DNA from: Emmonsiellopsis sp. PD_33 | Taxonomy: Eukaryota > Ascomycota > Eurotiomycetes > Onygenales > Ajellomycetaceae | Assembly (NCBI GenBank): GCA_032988165.1 | Contig: JANTQF010000319.1 | Span: 1-41,069, forward strand | Length of the DNA stretch: 41,069 nt | Direction of reading: 5' to 3' | Shown: piece after piece, positions 21,674 to 31,989 of the stretch | Position numbering within the stretch: the stretch's first letter is position 1 | Layout: every line of letters begins with the position of its first letter | Notes under the pieces: model-generated | Told to the model about the DNA's origin: nothing | The model's database searches: none | What the model saw: only the letters and a program-made list of their open reading frames with translations | Position numbers and translations under genes: made by a program

Positions 21674-22954
21674 ATCCAGTATGTGTAAGGCTAATTTCAC
21701 TGATGATGATACTCTTCAAGCTGTTTTCCACAAGTCTCTCAACATTCCTATCATCTTAATTTATATCTGATAAGAACACTGTCTGTTTCCTGCTACTAAC
21801 CTCTACTAGCTTCAATCATTAATCATCCTCACTATCATGAGTAAATATTCCTCTATGTATGCTAAGATTAGATCCATGACTGACAGCATCTAATATTATA
21901 ATTAGTATGGGCCAGAAAGACTCCTATATTGGTGATGAGGCTCAGTTAAAGTGTGATATTTTCATCCTAAGATAACTTACCTCATTAAGTATGATATTAT
22001 TATAAACTGGGATAATATGGAGAAAATCTAGCATCACACTTTCTACAATAAACTTTATGTTATGTTAGAGGAGCATATCATTCTGTTGATCAAGACTCCT
22101 ATCAACTTCAAGTCTAACTATAAGAAGATAATCTAAATTATCTTTAAAATTTTCAATGTCTCTATCTTCTACATCTCCATTCCAGCTGTGCTCTCTCTAT
22201 ATACTTCTAGCTGCACTACTAGTATCATACTTAACTCTGATGATGATATTACTTACATTGTGCCCATCTATAAGGGTTTCATCCTCTCCCACATCATCTC
22301 TCATATCAATATGGCTGGTTGTGAGCTAACACATTACCTTATGAAGATTCTTATCAAGTATGATTATAATTTCTCCATCACTGCTAAGCATTGAATCATT
22401 CATGACATCAAGGAGAAGCTATAGATATTACTCTTAACTTTCAGTAGGAAATTTAGATTGCTTTTTAAAGCTTCAGCTTGAAGAAATCTTATAAGCTTCC
22501 TGATGGCTAGATTATCATCATTAGTAACAAGTAGTTCTACATCTCTGAGGCTCTCTTTCAGTCTAGTGTGTTGGGTCTTGATAGTAGCAGTATTCATGCT
22601 ACCACCTACAACACTATTATAAAGTGTAATATTAACATCTGAAAGGATCTTTACAGCAACATTATTATGATGTGTATTTTTCTTTTCTTTATGTTAAGAT
22701 GTTGCTGACAACTACTAGTCTAATGATACTATTATATACTCTGGTATCTTCAATCATATATAGAAGAAGATCACTGCCCTTACTTCCTCATCAATAAAGA
22801 TTAAGATTATTGCTCCCTCTGAATATAAATACTCTATATGGATTAATGATTCTATCTTGACCTCCCTCTCAACTTTTCAGCAGATGTGGATCTCCAGGTA
22901 GAAATATAATGAATTAAAATCTTCTATTATCCATTATAAGTACTTATTATAGTG
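21674..22954 (+). pseudogene. Nearly complete actin gene copy with introns
   Basis: From SSMCKANFTDDDTLQAVF (actin GSGMCKAGFAGDDAPRAVF) to WIS..KYNELKSSIIHYK (actin WISKQEYDESGPSIVHRK), nearly the whole actin gene can be followed. Blocks include MGQKDSY-IGDEAQ near 21,910, NWDNMEKI near 22,010, TPINFKSN near 22,105, AVLSLYTSSCTTSI near 22,180, DDDITYIVPIYKG near 22,240 and STFQQMWIS near 22,890. Introns remain: one with branch and acceptor TGCTACTAACCTCTACTAG near 21,805, one near 21,838-21,903, and one at about 22,671-22,717 splitting the NIVM/SGG site. Introns show that DNA, not a spliced transcript, was copied. It is full of transition-type substitutions and stops. Confidence 0.88.
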
Positions 22955-22995
22955 TTTATTATTTTTGAACAACATTTAGCTGACTATTAATCTAA

Positions 22996-23070
22996 TTGTT
23001 CACAGACAATAATATGCTTGCTAAAAACCTATTTCTTCTAATTGTAAAGTGATTAATTCATCATCTTATA
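22996..23070. repeat. Palindrome and direct repeat R2, copy 2
   Basis: TTGTTCACAGACAA at 22,996-23,009 followed by GCTTGCTAAAAACCTATTTC, matching the block at 21,268-21,340. Together the two R2 copies bracket the actin-derived region. Confidence 0.65.
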
Positions 23071-23280
23071 TGGCTATTATATAACTTACTCTTCAGCAGA
23101 TATCAATAGTTGTTGATTTAATTAGTAAAGAAGATTATATTAGCTAGTTAGCTAAGATTATCAGCTTCATTACATAAATTTACTATAAAGATAACTAGTC
23201 ATTTAATTTTTAAATTTACCTCTGATTATTGCTATATCATCATTATCTCTCTTCACCTACTATAGACCTTATCAGCTTAA
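23071..23280. other. AT-rich stretch, nothing recognised
   Basis: AT-rich sequence after the second R2 copy. The DUF3716-like relic may start in here, but no start codon is assigned. Confidence 0.3.
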
Positions 23281-24180
23281 AAGCAATCAACCTTCTTTTC
23301 CAATGGGACACCAAAGTCCAAATTCACCTCTAGTAGCTATGATATAGGAGCTTCAAACTTCAATGCAACAAATTAATATACAGCAAGCTAATCAAGATGC
23401 TGAACCCCACACACTCACTCTACTTGAGCTTTTCAATTTATATTAGCTCAGATTAATTTCTTCTGGTTCATCTTGCTTCTAGGAGAGTGCTGTATTAGCC
23501 AATTCAGTTGAGAGATTCAATGATCATATGAACTGTATCTAGTATTCTCATGGATGATCATTCTGATGTTAAAGAAAGGCTCTAAATGTGAGAGAATGGA
23601 TCAACTACAGTCAGATTCATAATATTACATTGTATGATGTCTTTAGCTAGAGGCTTTAGATTGCAGATGATGTGATTCCATGTAAGTACTATATATAATA
23701 TGTTATATTTTGATGATCTTTACTAATACTGAAAAATTACAGGAGTCTGAGTCCCATCTACTATTAAGATACTTAAATGAGTATCATGTAAAGATTCAAC
23801 TTTAAAGGATCTAGTTGTTGACCAGTCTTTCTATATGCAATCAAATATAGATGCAGTAGAGAGCCTCAGTAAATATCTAATTTCATACTCATTATACTGA
23901 GTTGGAGATATATCATAATTTATTAATTCATATTAAGAATCAGTCTGGAATGTAGTGATCATTCAGACTTGAGGGCTTACCTCATAGTATTCATACATCC
24001 AGTGCATTGAAGGATCTGGGCCATTCAAAGATTATCTTGTGCCACATGATTTGCCAAATAATATATCTGCCAGTAGTGGAGCATGTGGAAATTGCTATTT
24101 CAGGGGTGAAAGTGTAAAGTGTAGCCTTTATAAGCACTAAAAGCACCCATCCTCTGACAATTCTTTAATGGATACTAATT
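23281..24180 (+). pseudogene. Relic with DUF3716-like zinc finger
   Basis: A plus-strand coding relic upstream of the transposase. It starts near 23,281 with a Gln- and Asn-rich stretch (LQTSMQQINIQQANQDAE). It contains a textbook intron at 23,682-23,742: donor GTAAGT, branch TTACTAATACTG, acceptor TTACAG. It ends in CIEGSGPF .. SSGACGNCYFRGESVKCSLYKH near 23,995-24,140. The spacing of Cys pairs and the GACANC..G..RCS-type end resemble the fungus-specific DUF3716 zinc finger, whose function is unknown. It may be a separate gene or the 5' part of a gene continuing into the transposase. Confidence 0.6.
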
Positions 24181-25761
24181 ATAATTACAGTTAATAATGT
24201 GAACCAGAACATAGTTATATATTTAATAATTTAAATGCATTTATAAAGGATGGATATTAGCTTATCATGCTAATGAAAAGAATTTTTTGGATGACTGTCT
24301 GAGAAGATTCAGAAAGTTTAGGACTTCCTCTGGAATTATCTCATTCTTCTCATTATTATCTTGGAAAAATTTTAATATTAAAGATTATTCATTTCTTATT
24401 ATTTTCTAAGTCCAGTATCTACTTCTTGCATCTTTCTATTATAATCATAGAAAAATGAGTTAAAGCTTTGATTCCACCTTTTCCTCACAGTCACAACTTC
24501 CTATTGATGACTCAAGTGATATTAATTTATTAATACTACCATAAATTAGTGCATCTATTCCTCCTTCACTGGAATGAATTGATTGTGACAATTAGTTTGT
24601 AGTTTATTCAGAAGTAAAACATTTAAATCTCAAGGTTTTTAAATGATGATGGAGATCAACAAAATGGGCTGAATACTCTAAAGGTTTAAAGCTCTTCACC
24701 TGGGATTTCATGTAATATATGGTAAAAGTATGATAGTTCTTCTGAGAGGGCATCATGATAATAGATGGGGAACCTATGATGTCATGTAAATACTATAATA
24801 AATATTTTACCTATTCATTGCTAAAGGGTGAGACAACAACAACAATAAACAACCATATCAAAAAGAGCTAATACTGTCAGAGATGGGCAAGATTTCAAGA
24901 TATAAAAGATGTTGATTTGATGACATTATAAAGGAGAACATCACAATAGATAATAATAAGCATTCTTTTTGTTCTTAAGGCTATAGTAGGAGTTTCAGGG
25001 CTTCAGTTAACTATATAAGACTAATATGATTAGGAATAGTAGTACAGATGATATTAAATTCATCAAGAAGAAATTCTAGTAAACTCTAATAGAGGTTTTA
25101 GTCTCTATATAATTATCCTTTTATTTTGTGGATAACTTTTACTTTCACTAAATAATCTGAATGTTATGATCCAGTGTGACCATATCTAGTGTATCATATA
25201 TCTTAAAGATTACTAACAAGCTTATAAAAGAGAGCTTCCAATAGATTCTTAATTATATACCTACTGAGGGTCATATCTTCCTTGCCCTTGATGGCTGGAT
25301 CAGCCCATTCAATGATGCATTTATAGTAGTAGCAGTGTACTTTATTAACTACAATTAGAAGTTCTAGGAACTCATACTGGGATTTAAACACATTGAAATT
25401 AGGCACAGTGGGAGGGAGCTATCTGATATTACAATGAATATTATGAAGATATATGGTATCAAGAAGCAAATATTTAGTATAACAACAGATAATGCAAGTA
25501 ATAATACAACACTTATTGTAAGTCTGAATATAGTAATACAAACATTGAATTCATCAACACATATTAAGTAATGTGTTAAGATTCCATGCCTGGCTCATAT
25601 AATTCAGCTGGTTGTGAAGGAACTTCTGAACTCAATGAAGATTAGCTCAGAAAATAATAGAATAACTCAGAATTGAGATGATTCTATATTATCTAACCCC
25701 ATACAGACACAGAGTGTCCCCCAGATACTAGTAAAAATAAGCTTGCTATTACTTTGAGATG

Positions 25762-25812
25762 TTGTCTGTAGATAATATAATTTCCTGCTATATTTTTATT
25801 ATCTGTGGACAA
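25762..25812. repeat. Dispersed palindrome, pair inside transposase
   Basis: TTGTCTGTAGATAA (25,762-25,775) and TTATCTGTGGACAA (25,799-25,812). They lie where the transposase reading frame shifts, between the CLAHIIQL block and the WNST block. Confidence 0.75.
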
Positions 25813-27249
25813 CAACACTGAATGATTGCTGCTGACTCTATTTCACTAGATTCATCTATTAACTAGATATATCAATATGAATTTACAGTGTAAATAAGCA
25901 TTTCAGGATATCCAACAGTCTGATATGAATGAGACAGGTGAAGTGCTAAAGTTACTAGTAATAGATATAGCCACTCAATGGAATTCAACTTTCTATATGC
26001 TATATCACACACTTAGACTCAGAGTCTATATAGATAGATATATTGGAGATATTAATCAGCAAGTCAAATTTGAGCTAAATAGAAATAAGTGGTAGTTAGT
26101 TGAGTATTTAATTAAGCTTATAAAATCTTTTACTAAATATACAGCTGCACTTTCTACAGTAATAATCTCAACCCTCTCTATAATACTTCAACTGTATGAG
26201 AACCTGTTCAATCATATCAATCATTACAAAGTGACATTAGAGAGAAAGTGTTTGCACTGGAAGCACTTAATGTATGATACCTTATGTAAATGCCATGAGA
26301 AGTTAATTAAATACTATATAGACACAAAAAAGAAGTATGAGTATCTCTATGCTATTACAATAATTTTATTTCCAAATCAGAAACTAAAGCTCTTCAGTCA
26401 AGAAAGTTGGGATGATAATGACTATGAATAGTAAGGAAAGTATCAAAATTATTTCCAAGAAGTATACAATAGATATATGTTCAAATTGTCTGGTAAAGAC
26501 ACACCATAATAGCAGTCTAGGCAATAAATGAGGCAATTAAATAATCTTTTTGACTTGATCTTCAGTAATGTGCTCAACAGCACTACCTTGGCTAGAGCCA
26601 GTAGGAGAAATGAGGTAAAAAAGTATCTAGATTAAGATTAGTTTGCTACTCTCATACATAGAGTATCTATTCATATTCATGTGGTATACTAAATATTAGT
26701 ATAGGGCCAAGTGAGGAACATGACTACTTACTGTATTAGAAAAAATATCATTTATAGTATTTTATTCTAGTATAAATGATTCAAAACTATCTTTCAGTAT
26801 CTGATTCAACTGTTGGTGTAGAATAGCTCTTCAATGTAACTTGTAATATCTATTATTATTACTACAGTTATCTTAAGCCATCAACCTTGTAGACTCTAAT
26901 GCTGAAGATGTGCTTGAATTGAGTCATTCTGAGTGAGAAGAAGAGTAAGTTAGCTGAAGAGAATAAAATGATGAATGATAAGTTTAATGAAGATGAAGAG
27001 AATAATAACTTAATCTTAAGTGAGATGAATGTAATTAGTGATATAGAGGATGAAGATACTGATATTAATATATCATAAGGTGCTGAAGATGATGAGTCTG
27101 AAGATGATGTAGTTTCAGATAATTCAAGAAGAAGGTAGTAATAAAATAATAAAGATCAGAGACCTTCACTAAAGTAAATTTCAATCAGGTTGAATGATAG
27201 TTTCACATCAAGGCAATTTATAGCAACTAGATATCTAGTAACTTCCATA

Positions 27250-27339
27250 CTCCCTAATGATACATCAACCCTCTGATGTCTCCCTAGTAATGTATTAGTA
27301 CCCCAGTATCTCCCTGATAGTATATTAACCTTCTGAAGT
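27250..27339 (+). repeat. 30-bp tandem repeat, three copies
   Basis: Three consecutive 30-bp units each starting CTCCCT (27,250, 27,280, 27,310). The length is a multiple of three, giving imperfect 10-residue repeats starting with Leu-Pro (LPNDTSTL, LPSNVLVPQY, LPDSILTF) downstream of the acidic transposase tail. Confidence 0.7.
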
Positions 27340-27779
27340 TTACTCAGTTTAAGTCAGCCCATGCATGAAAGAGGATCTCAAGTATTTAGTAGCCTGAATT
27401 CCTTAGGAAAAGAATTGCAAAGAGAAGCAGTCAAGAGGTGTGAAGTAGAGGCTGTAAAAAAACAAGGCAGCTAGTAACTATAGGACATATGAAAGAAGAG
27501 GGCATTAGATATTATACTAGATAAGAAGAGTAGTAATTAATGTTGTTATTCATAAATAATAATATATATTAACACAGAAAGAGAGATTAGTTAAGATGAT
27601 CTACTTCATTGTATATATATAAATACTAGGTTATAAAATGTAGTTTTCAGTTTTCAGTTTGCAGCTATTTACTTTTCCAATACATAAGAGTAATGCATTA
27701 AAAAAATGTGCAGCAGATATTTAGAGTATAAATGTCATATAACTGTTCAGGCTAATCTAATTAGGAAATTTACCTGAAG

Positions 27780-27942
27780 GTTCTGATTCTCTGAGTAATT
27801 TAGAGATTACTCAAGTTGAAAAAATACACAGTGCAAGTTAAGCCAAGTCATAATGGCAGGTGCTTGGGGCAAATCAAGGCAAATAATTTCAAGTTCAAGT
27901 CAAGTTTTAAACTCAGAATTACTCAGCCTCATCTGCACTCTA
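27780..27942 (-). repeat. hAT right subterminal and terminal repeats
   Basis: Contains CAAGTT and CAAGTC variants (27,812 onward, including TTTCAAGTTCAAGTCAAGTT near 27,895) matching the motif at the left end. It ends with CTGCACTCTA, the reverse complement of the left terminus. Confidence 0.75.
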
Positions 27943-27950
27943 ATCAGTAG
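27943..27950. repeat. Target site duplication of hAT element (right)
   Basis: ATCAGTAG, against ATTAGTAG on the left; one C/T difference. Confidence 0.85.
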
Positions 27951-29470
27951 CTAGAGCTATTACTTTAGGGCTGGCAGTTCAGAATAATCTTACTGGGCTT
28001 TATCTTAATAGTTTTCATCATACTGATTGTAGTAGCTATTATATTAGTTGTTATTCTCATCATATTGATTGTTGTTCTCACTGTAGCCACAGTACTGTTT
28101 ATTAGCATAATCCTATGCCTGGTACCTGGGCTGGTATTAGTAAGTAAGCTATTCAAACTGGCAGGGATATAATTCTCTACCACACCCACAGTAATTACTC
28201 TAAGGGGTAAAGTTACTATAATAAAATCCACACTGATTATACATACTATTTACATATCAATCATTACTTGCAAATCAATCTATCTAGTTGATCTGCTTGC
28301 AGCAAATGATCTCAGTGAATTCTTCAATAATTATATCCTCTTTTAGCTTATTAATAGTAGCTTGCAAGGTGACATCTAGGTTGTTCCATGCATGTAGGAT
28401 CTAGGCATACTTAGTGTCTCCTTAGTCATAATGTTTAGCAGCTAAAGACACATTTAGAATATAGAAGGTTAGACTGTGCTCATCATAGAGATTCTGAAGT
28501 AAGTATTTTATCTTATTAAGCTTTTATAGTGCTTGACTACTCTTAATGTAAAATTACTGTTAAAGAATCTTAATTTACTCTTTCACTTCATTATTAGTTG
28601 CAATAACATCTGTGTGGGTGATGTCATTGAGCTTCTGATTCTACCAGGATTTCACTTCTCTCTTAAGGTATGAATCTAAGTTCTGTTGGATCCTTGCTGT
28701 ATTTCTGGTTAAGGCAGCAACCTTAAGCTAATTGGTGAATGCATGGATGTCCTAGTAATATATCTTGCCTTCTTTATTAATGACATTATCACAGCCTCAT
28801 AATGTGGGTGCATTGGGGTAGAAGAAACTAATATTCTGGGGTTTCTATGAAGCAGTTAATATTAATAGTGCAGGTAGAGGCTGTACTGGTAGCTAAGCTG
28901 ATGCTGACTGAGTAATAATAACTCTAGTATAAGAGAGTAATTTCTATAGAATTTACATCTAATATAAGGTAAAGTCTGTATTATTAGTGGATTCATCAGC
29001 AGTGCCTATAGTGACTGAAGTGCTATTCATATTTGATATATTATTTAACTATCTAATGAATGATAGTTGTGAGAGTTATTCTCTATCAGCTGAAGTTACA
29101 TCTGAGGTCTTTAAAGACTCTGTAGGTGTTAGCTGCAGTGCTCTGCCAAACAATGCACTGCTTGATACTAGGTTAATTTATAAGAATAGTTGAGTCAGAT
29201 GGGGCAGGGTGTTGTCCTCTAAGTGTAGCTTTGAGTCTAGTGAGAGGTATACTTATTTTACTGGTAAAGTCTTGAAGAATGTCTCCTCTCAGTGGTTGAA
29301 CATGTGACTCTACTTGAAGTAGTCTATGTGGCTGTGAAATTTAAAAACTACTTGATTAAATAATGAGTAATTAATGAGCCAGTCTGATGATATCAGTGAG
29401 ACTACCTGAGCATCCTCAGAACTTCCATGTGAATTGACTTGTAAGTATGTATGTTCCTATGGTTTTATAG
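27951..29470 (-). pseudogene. Gypsy gag, 5' part, interrupted by hAT element
   Basis: Minus-strand gag. Typical fungal gypsy gag blocks are present: FFYPNAPTL near 28,830, KIYY-DIHAFTN and ALTRNTARIQQNL near 28,730, LNKIKYLLQNLYDEHS near 28,500, AKHYD near 28,440, AWNNLDVTLQATI near 28,390. A Cys-rich zinc-knuckle remnant (YCGCGRELYPC) lies near 28,180. The frame is open upstream of an ATG at 29,030 to about 29,470 with good coding blocks (SSDWLINYSLFNQVVFKFH near 29,380), so the true start is farther 5' and unresolved. The frame continues across the hAT insertion into the segment ending at 14,472. Confidence 0.85.
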
Positions 29471-30465
29471 ATGCCTACCTGAATTTAGATAGAGGATTTA
29501 GGCAGATAGTTTACTCAGTTATAAATATCACCCTTGTGATCATAGTATTCTATAAAGAGTCATAATGAGGAAAGTTAGAGTTGAAATACTTAATGATTTA
29601 ATGAGTAAGTTTTATTATTCAAATGTGAAAGGTTATTCTGTAGTTCTCTGAACATAAGAGCTGCTGACATTAACAACTATTATTAGATAGAATGAATCTT
29701 CTAAGAGGAAGAGTCTACAGAAAAGTGTAGAAAGTAAGAAAGATATTATGCCCTTTTAGAATAAGAGTAACTGGAAGATGCATGCTAATGCAATGGACAC
29801 ATATGCACTATACCCTTTTAGAAAAAGAATGATGGAAAATCTTGGAAAAATATGAAAAAATAGAAAGAGAAAAATGCTTTTTAGGGAGAGTAGAAAAGTG
29901 GGTGATTTCTGAGAAATGTATGGGGAAATTTATATGAGAAGGCCTTGGATGATCACTTTATAGGCAAAAGGTGATCTAAATGCAGCATAATAAACTCACA
30001 TACTAATCTCTTGATATCAGGGGTAACATAGTGAATGAAAGTAAGCAAATAGAATAGTTATAATAGGGTAATTCCTATGGAAGTTCCATGGGTGGCTTGG
30101 GCTTTACTTACTGGGCTCAGCAGTTTAGAGTAGACATTCACAGATTCACTAGGAGATCAAGTAGAATAGAATGCACAGAGAACAATAAGAACACAATTCA
30201 ATTAGAATTATCTATAATGAGGATAAAGCTATTCAGATGCTAGGTATAGAGTTATTTGTGAGGAAAATGAAGTCTAAGTAGATATAGCTTTTGAAGAGAT
30301 GTTCATGAAGTAGATAAGGCATGCAGAAGAGAAATAGAGAAGAGATAGGAATCTATTAAAGGAAAGGTGAAAATAATAAGGATAGAGAGATATAATAACA
30401 ACTTATTGTAAAGACTGGGAAACCCACAGAGAACCTTACATCTTTTGTAAAGATATGCTACTAAT
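29471..30465 (-). other. Gypsy 5' leader, no gene recognised
   Basis: About 1 kb between the 5' LTR and the readable gag frame. No coding blocks or clear primer-binding site (a TGG start complementary to a tRNA 3' end) are visible next to the LTR. Decay may have removed it, or priming may be of another kind. Confidence 0.5.
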
Positions 30466-30632
30466 TGTAATTGGGATAACTTGAGATGAAAATGTTGCAT
30501 AGAATAAGGTTGCATTCTCTATATTCCTAGGCTATCCATGGCTATTTATACCACAGGGCCTGACTAAGCTATGTAGGTGACTAAGCACCATGGATATTCC
30601 ATGGTATGAAGCATGTGCACATAACTGTAACA
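30466..30632 (-). repeat. Gypsy 5' LTR (167 bp)
   Basis: Partner of the LTR at 6,161-6,327, with identical length and orientation. It begins TGTTACAG in element orientation and is followed on the plus strand by the CCTTC duplication. Confidence 0.92.
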
Positions 30633-30637
30633 CCTTC
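30633..30637. repeat. Target site duplication of gypsy element (right)
   Basis: CCTTC, identical to 6,156-6,160. Confidence 0.9.
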
Positions 30638-30769
30638 CTTAGCTATATAATAAATATTAACTATTAGAAACTACTGAGTAGGATCTTTCTGATGACAATT
30701 TTAATCTAAATGTAAAGAGAGATTGAAAGAGGTGCAGAACTGATAATATCTTAACCCCAGGTATCTCTA

Positions 30770-31470
30770 AGAATGAAATTAATGGTTTGAAAAGTAAGGA
30801 TGAATTAGATTTTAATTTAGCTTTAGAGTTATATTATGAGCTTGCAGGTAGTAATGTTGTCTGGGACTTAAAATGAATAGAGATCATAAAATGGAGTAAG
30901 ATAGATTATTCAGTAATAAATAGAAGGATTTTAAATATAGTAAAGAATCTTTTGGCTATATAGTTATTTACTAGGGTTAACTGAGAATACAAGGTTAATG
31001 CACATCTAATATTATAACTATTAATAATTGGTAAGAACTATATGAATCACCTCATTATAAATACTTGACTATTCACTAGGAATCATAATAATCAGGATAA
31101 AAGTGAGTTTGAGTTAGAGCTTGAAAATGAGGATAGTATATCTAAGATTCTATCATCAGAAGAGACAAGAGAGGTATATATATGATACTCTAAATTAGAG
31201 TTTCCTAGTATAAATAGAAGGCTATCTAATATATAATAGATTATTGATAATATAGGTACTTAATAAGGCCATTTCAATACTAAATTTCAGGAGATAGTAG
31301 ATGTATATTACTTTACTGAACTGAGTAATTCAAGAGGACAGATTATACAGTTATTAAGGGATGATAACTTTACAATAGTATCTGGGAAAGAGAAGGTATA
31401 TATCATACTAATAAAGCCTGAGATGATGAATGCTTGAACTAACTTAATAGCATATAAAATGTAAAGGGTT
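30770..31470 (+). pseudogene. Unidentified coding relic
   Basis: A plus-strand reading with few stops keeps coding-like blocks: KNEINGLKSKDELDFNLALE near 30,770, SVINRRILNIVKNLLAI near 30,920, ELELENEDSISKILSSEETR near 31,110, LSNSRGQIIQLLRDDNF near 31,325. No family is recognised. It lies just outside the gypsy element, in the sequence into which that element jumped, so it may belong to an older transposon that also extends left of 6,156. Confidence 0.5.
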
Positions 31471-31989
31471 ATTTTCTATCTAATATTATTATATAAAGTA
31501 TAGTTAAGTGTTTCTTTAGTTGAAAAGTATTTAGACTTGATGTTAACATTCTGATAGTAAAGTGATTTAATTTAATTTTAGCTGAAGTAATAGTAGTAGT
31601 AGCAGGTAAGATATATTATATAATAATAGAGTATGAAAGAATAGAGACATATAAGGTATTCAAAATGGAGACTTTTTAGAGTAAGTATAAAATATTATTT
31701 ACTAAATATAACATCAATTAATGCTAACATGCAGTGTAGAAGTATACAAATAAATATATAATATATAGTGTAAATAAAGAGAGCTGTGGAAGATAAAGGT
31801 TACAGAGATCTTACAGAAGAAAGTAATAAAGATAGTAGGAAGAGAGATAATAATTAAGAAGGAAAAAATATAGTTTATTAAAAGTACTTTTATTAATTTA
31901 ATTGAAGATCTTAAGGATATTAAGTAATAGTAATTATTATATTTATAGATTATAAATATTAATTATATTAATATGATTATAAGTTTACT
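31471..31989. other. AT-rich stretch, nothing recognised
   Basis: CpG-free, A- and T-rich sequence between the unidentified relic and the minisatellite. I see no gene here. Confidence 0.4.

Larger units (their letters stand above)
24400..27540 (+). pseudogene. hAT transposase relic (BED finger, core, hATC)
   Basis: In order on the plus strand: a BED-type finger near 24,785-24,875 (CKYYNKYF .. TTTTINNH, one Cys lost); a block near 25,060-25,170 reading like FRQLIQML-type sequence; the catalytic core (LALDGWISPFND, 25,281; GFKHIEIRHSGRELSD; ITTDNASNNTT, 25,479; CLAHIIQLVVKELL, 25,587); VIDIATQWNSTFYML near 25,970; the hATC entry block (FPNQKLKLFSQESWDDND, 26,370); and YLD near 26,620. The frame changes between the core and 25,970, where two dispersed palindromes sit (25,762 and 25,799), so an intron or small insertion is likely there. 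The end has an acidic tail (27,000-27,130) and a 30-bp repeat. It contains stops throughout and is inactive. Confidence 0.88.
14481..27942 (+). mobile_element. Large hAT transposon (13.5 kb) nested in gypsy gag
   Basis: The termini TAGAGTGCAGA (14,481-14,491) and its exact reverse complement (27,932-27,942) are flanked by an 8-bp target duplication. Removing the element and one duplication copy restores the gypsy gag frame without a shift. Both ends carry CAAGTC- and CAAGTT-rich subterminal repeats. Inside are a hAT transposase (plus strand) and about 9.5 kb of other material: an unknown long ORF, tRNA-like units, actin gene pieces, a DUF3716-like relic and a dispersed palindrome. Typical hAT elements are 2.5-5 kb, so this one is unusually large. 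It is decayed like its host element and must postdate the gypsy insertion. Confidence 0.9.
6161..30632 (-). mobile_element. Ty3/gypsy chromovirus, LTR to LTR, RIP-degraded
   Basis: Complete LTR retrotransposon on the minus strand, bounded by 167-bp LTRs and a CCTTC duplication. Without the nested hAT element it is about 11.0 kb. Gag, protease, reverse transcriptase, RNase H, integrase and chromodomain are recognisable in that order, all in one reading frame. The frame continues far past the chromodomain. Decay consists of transitions that create stops at Gln, Trp and Arg codons, with no net frameshift along the checked points. It is not expected to be functional. Confidence 0.92.

Noticed and set aside
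15184..25812. Resemblance of the dispersed palindrome to bacterial DnaA boxes (TTATCCACA)
   Set aside because: The host is a eukaryote with introns and transposons of fungal type. The resemblance is limited to half the motif and is most likely coincidental.
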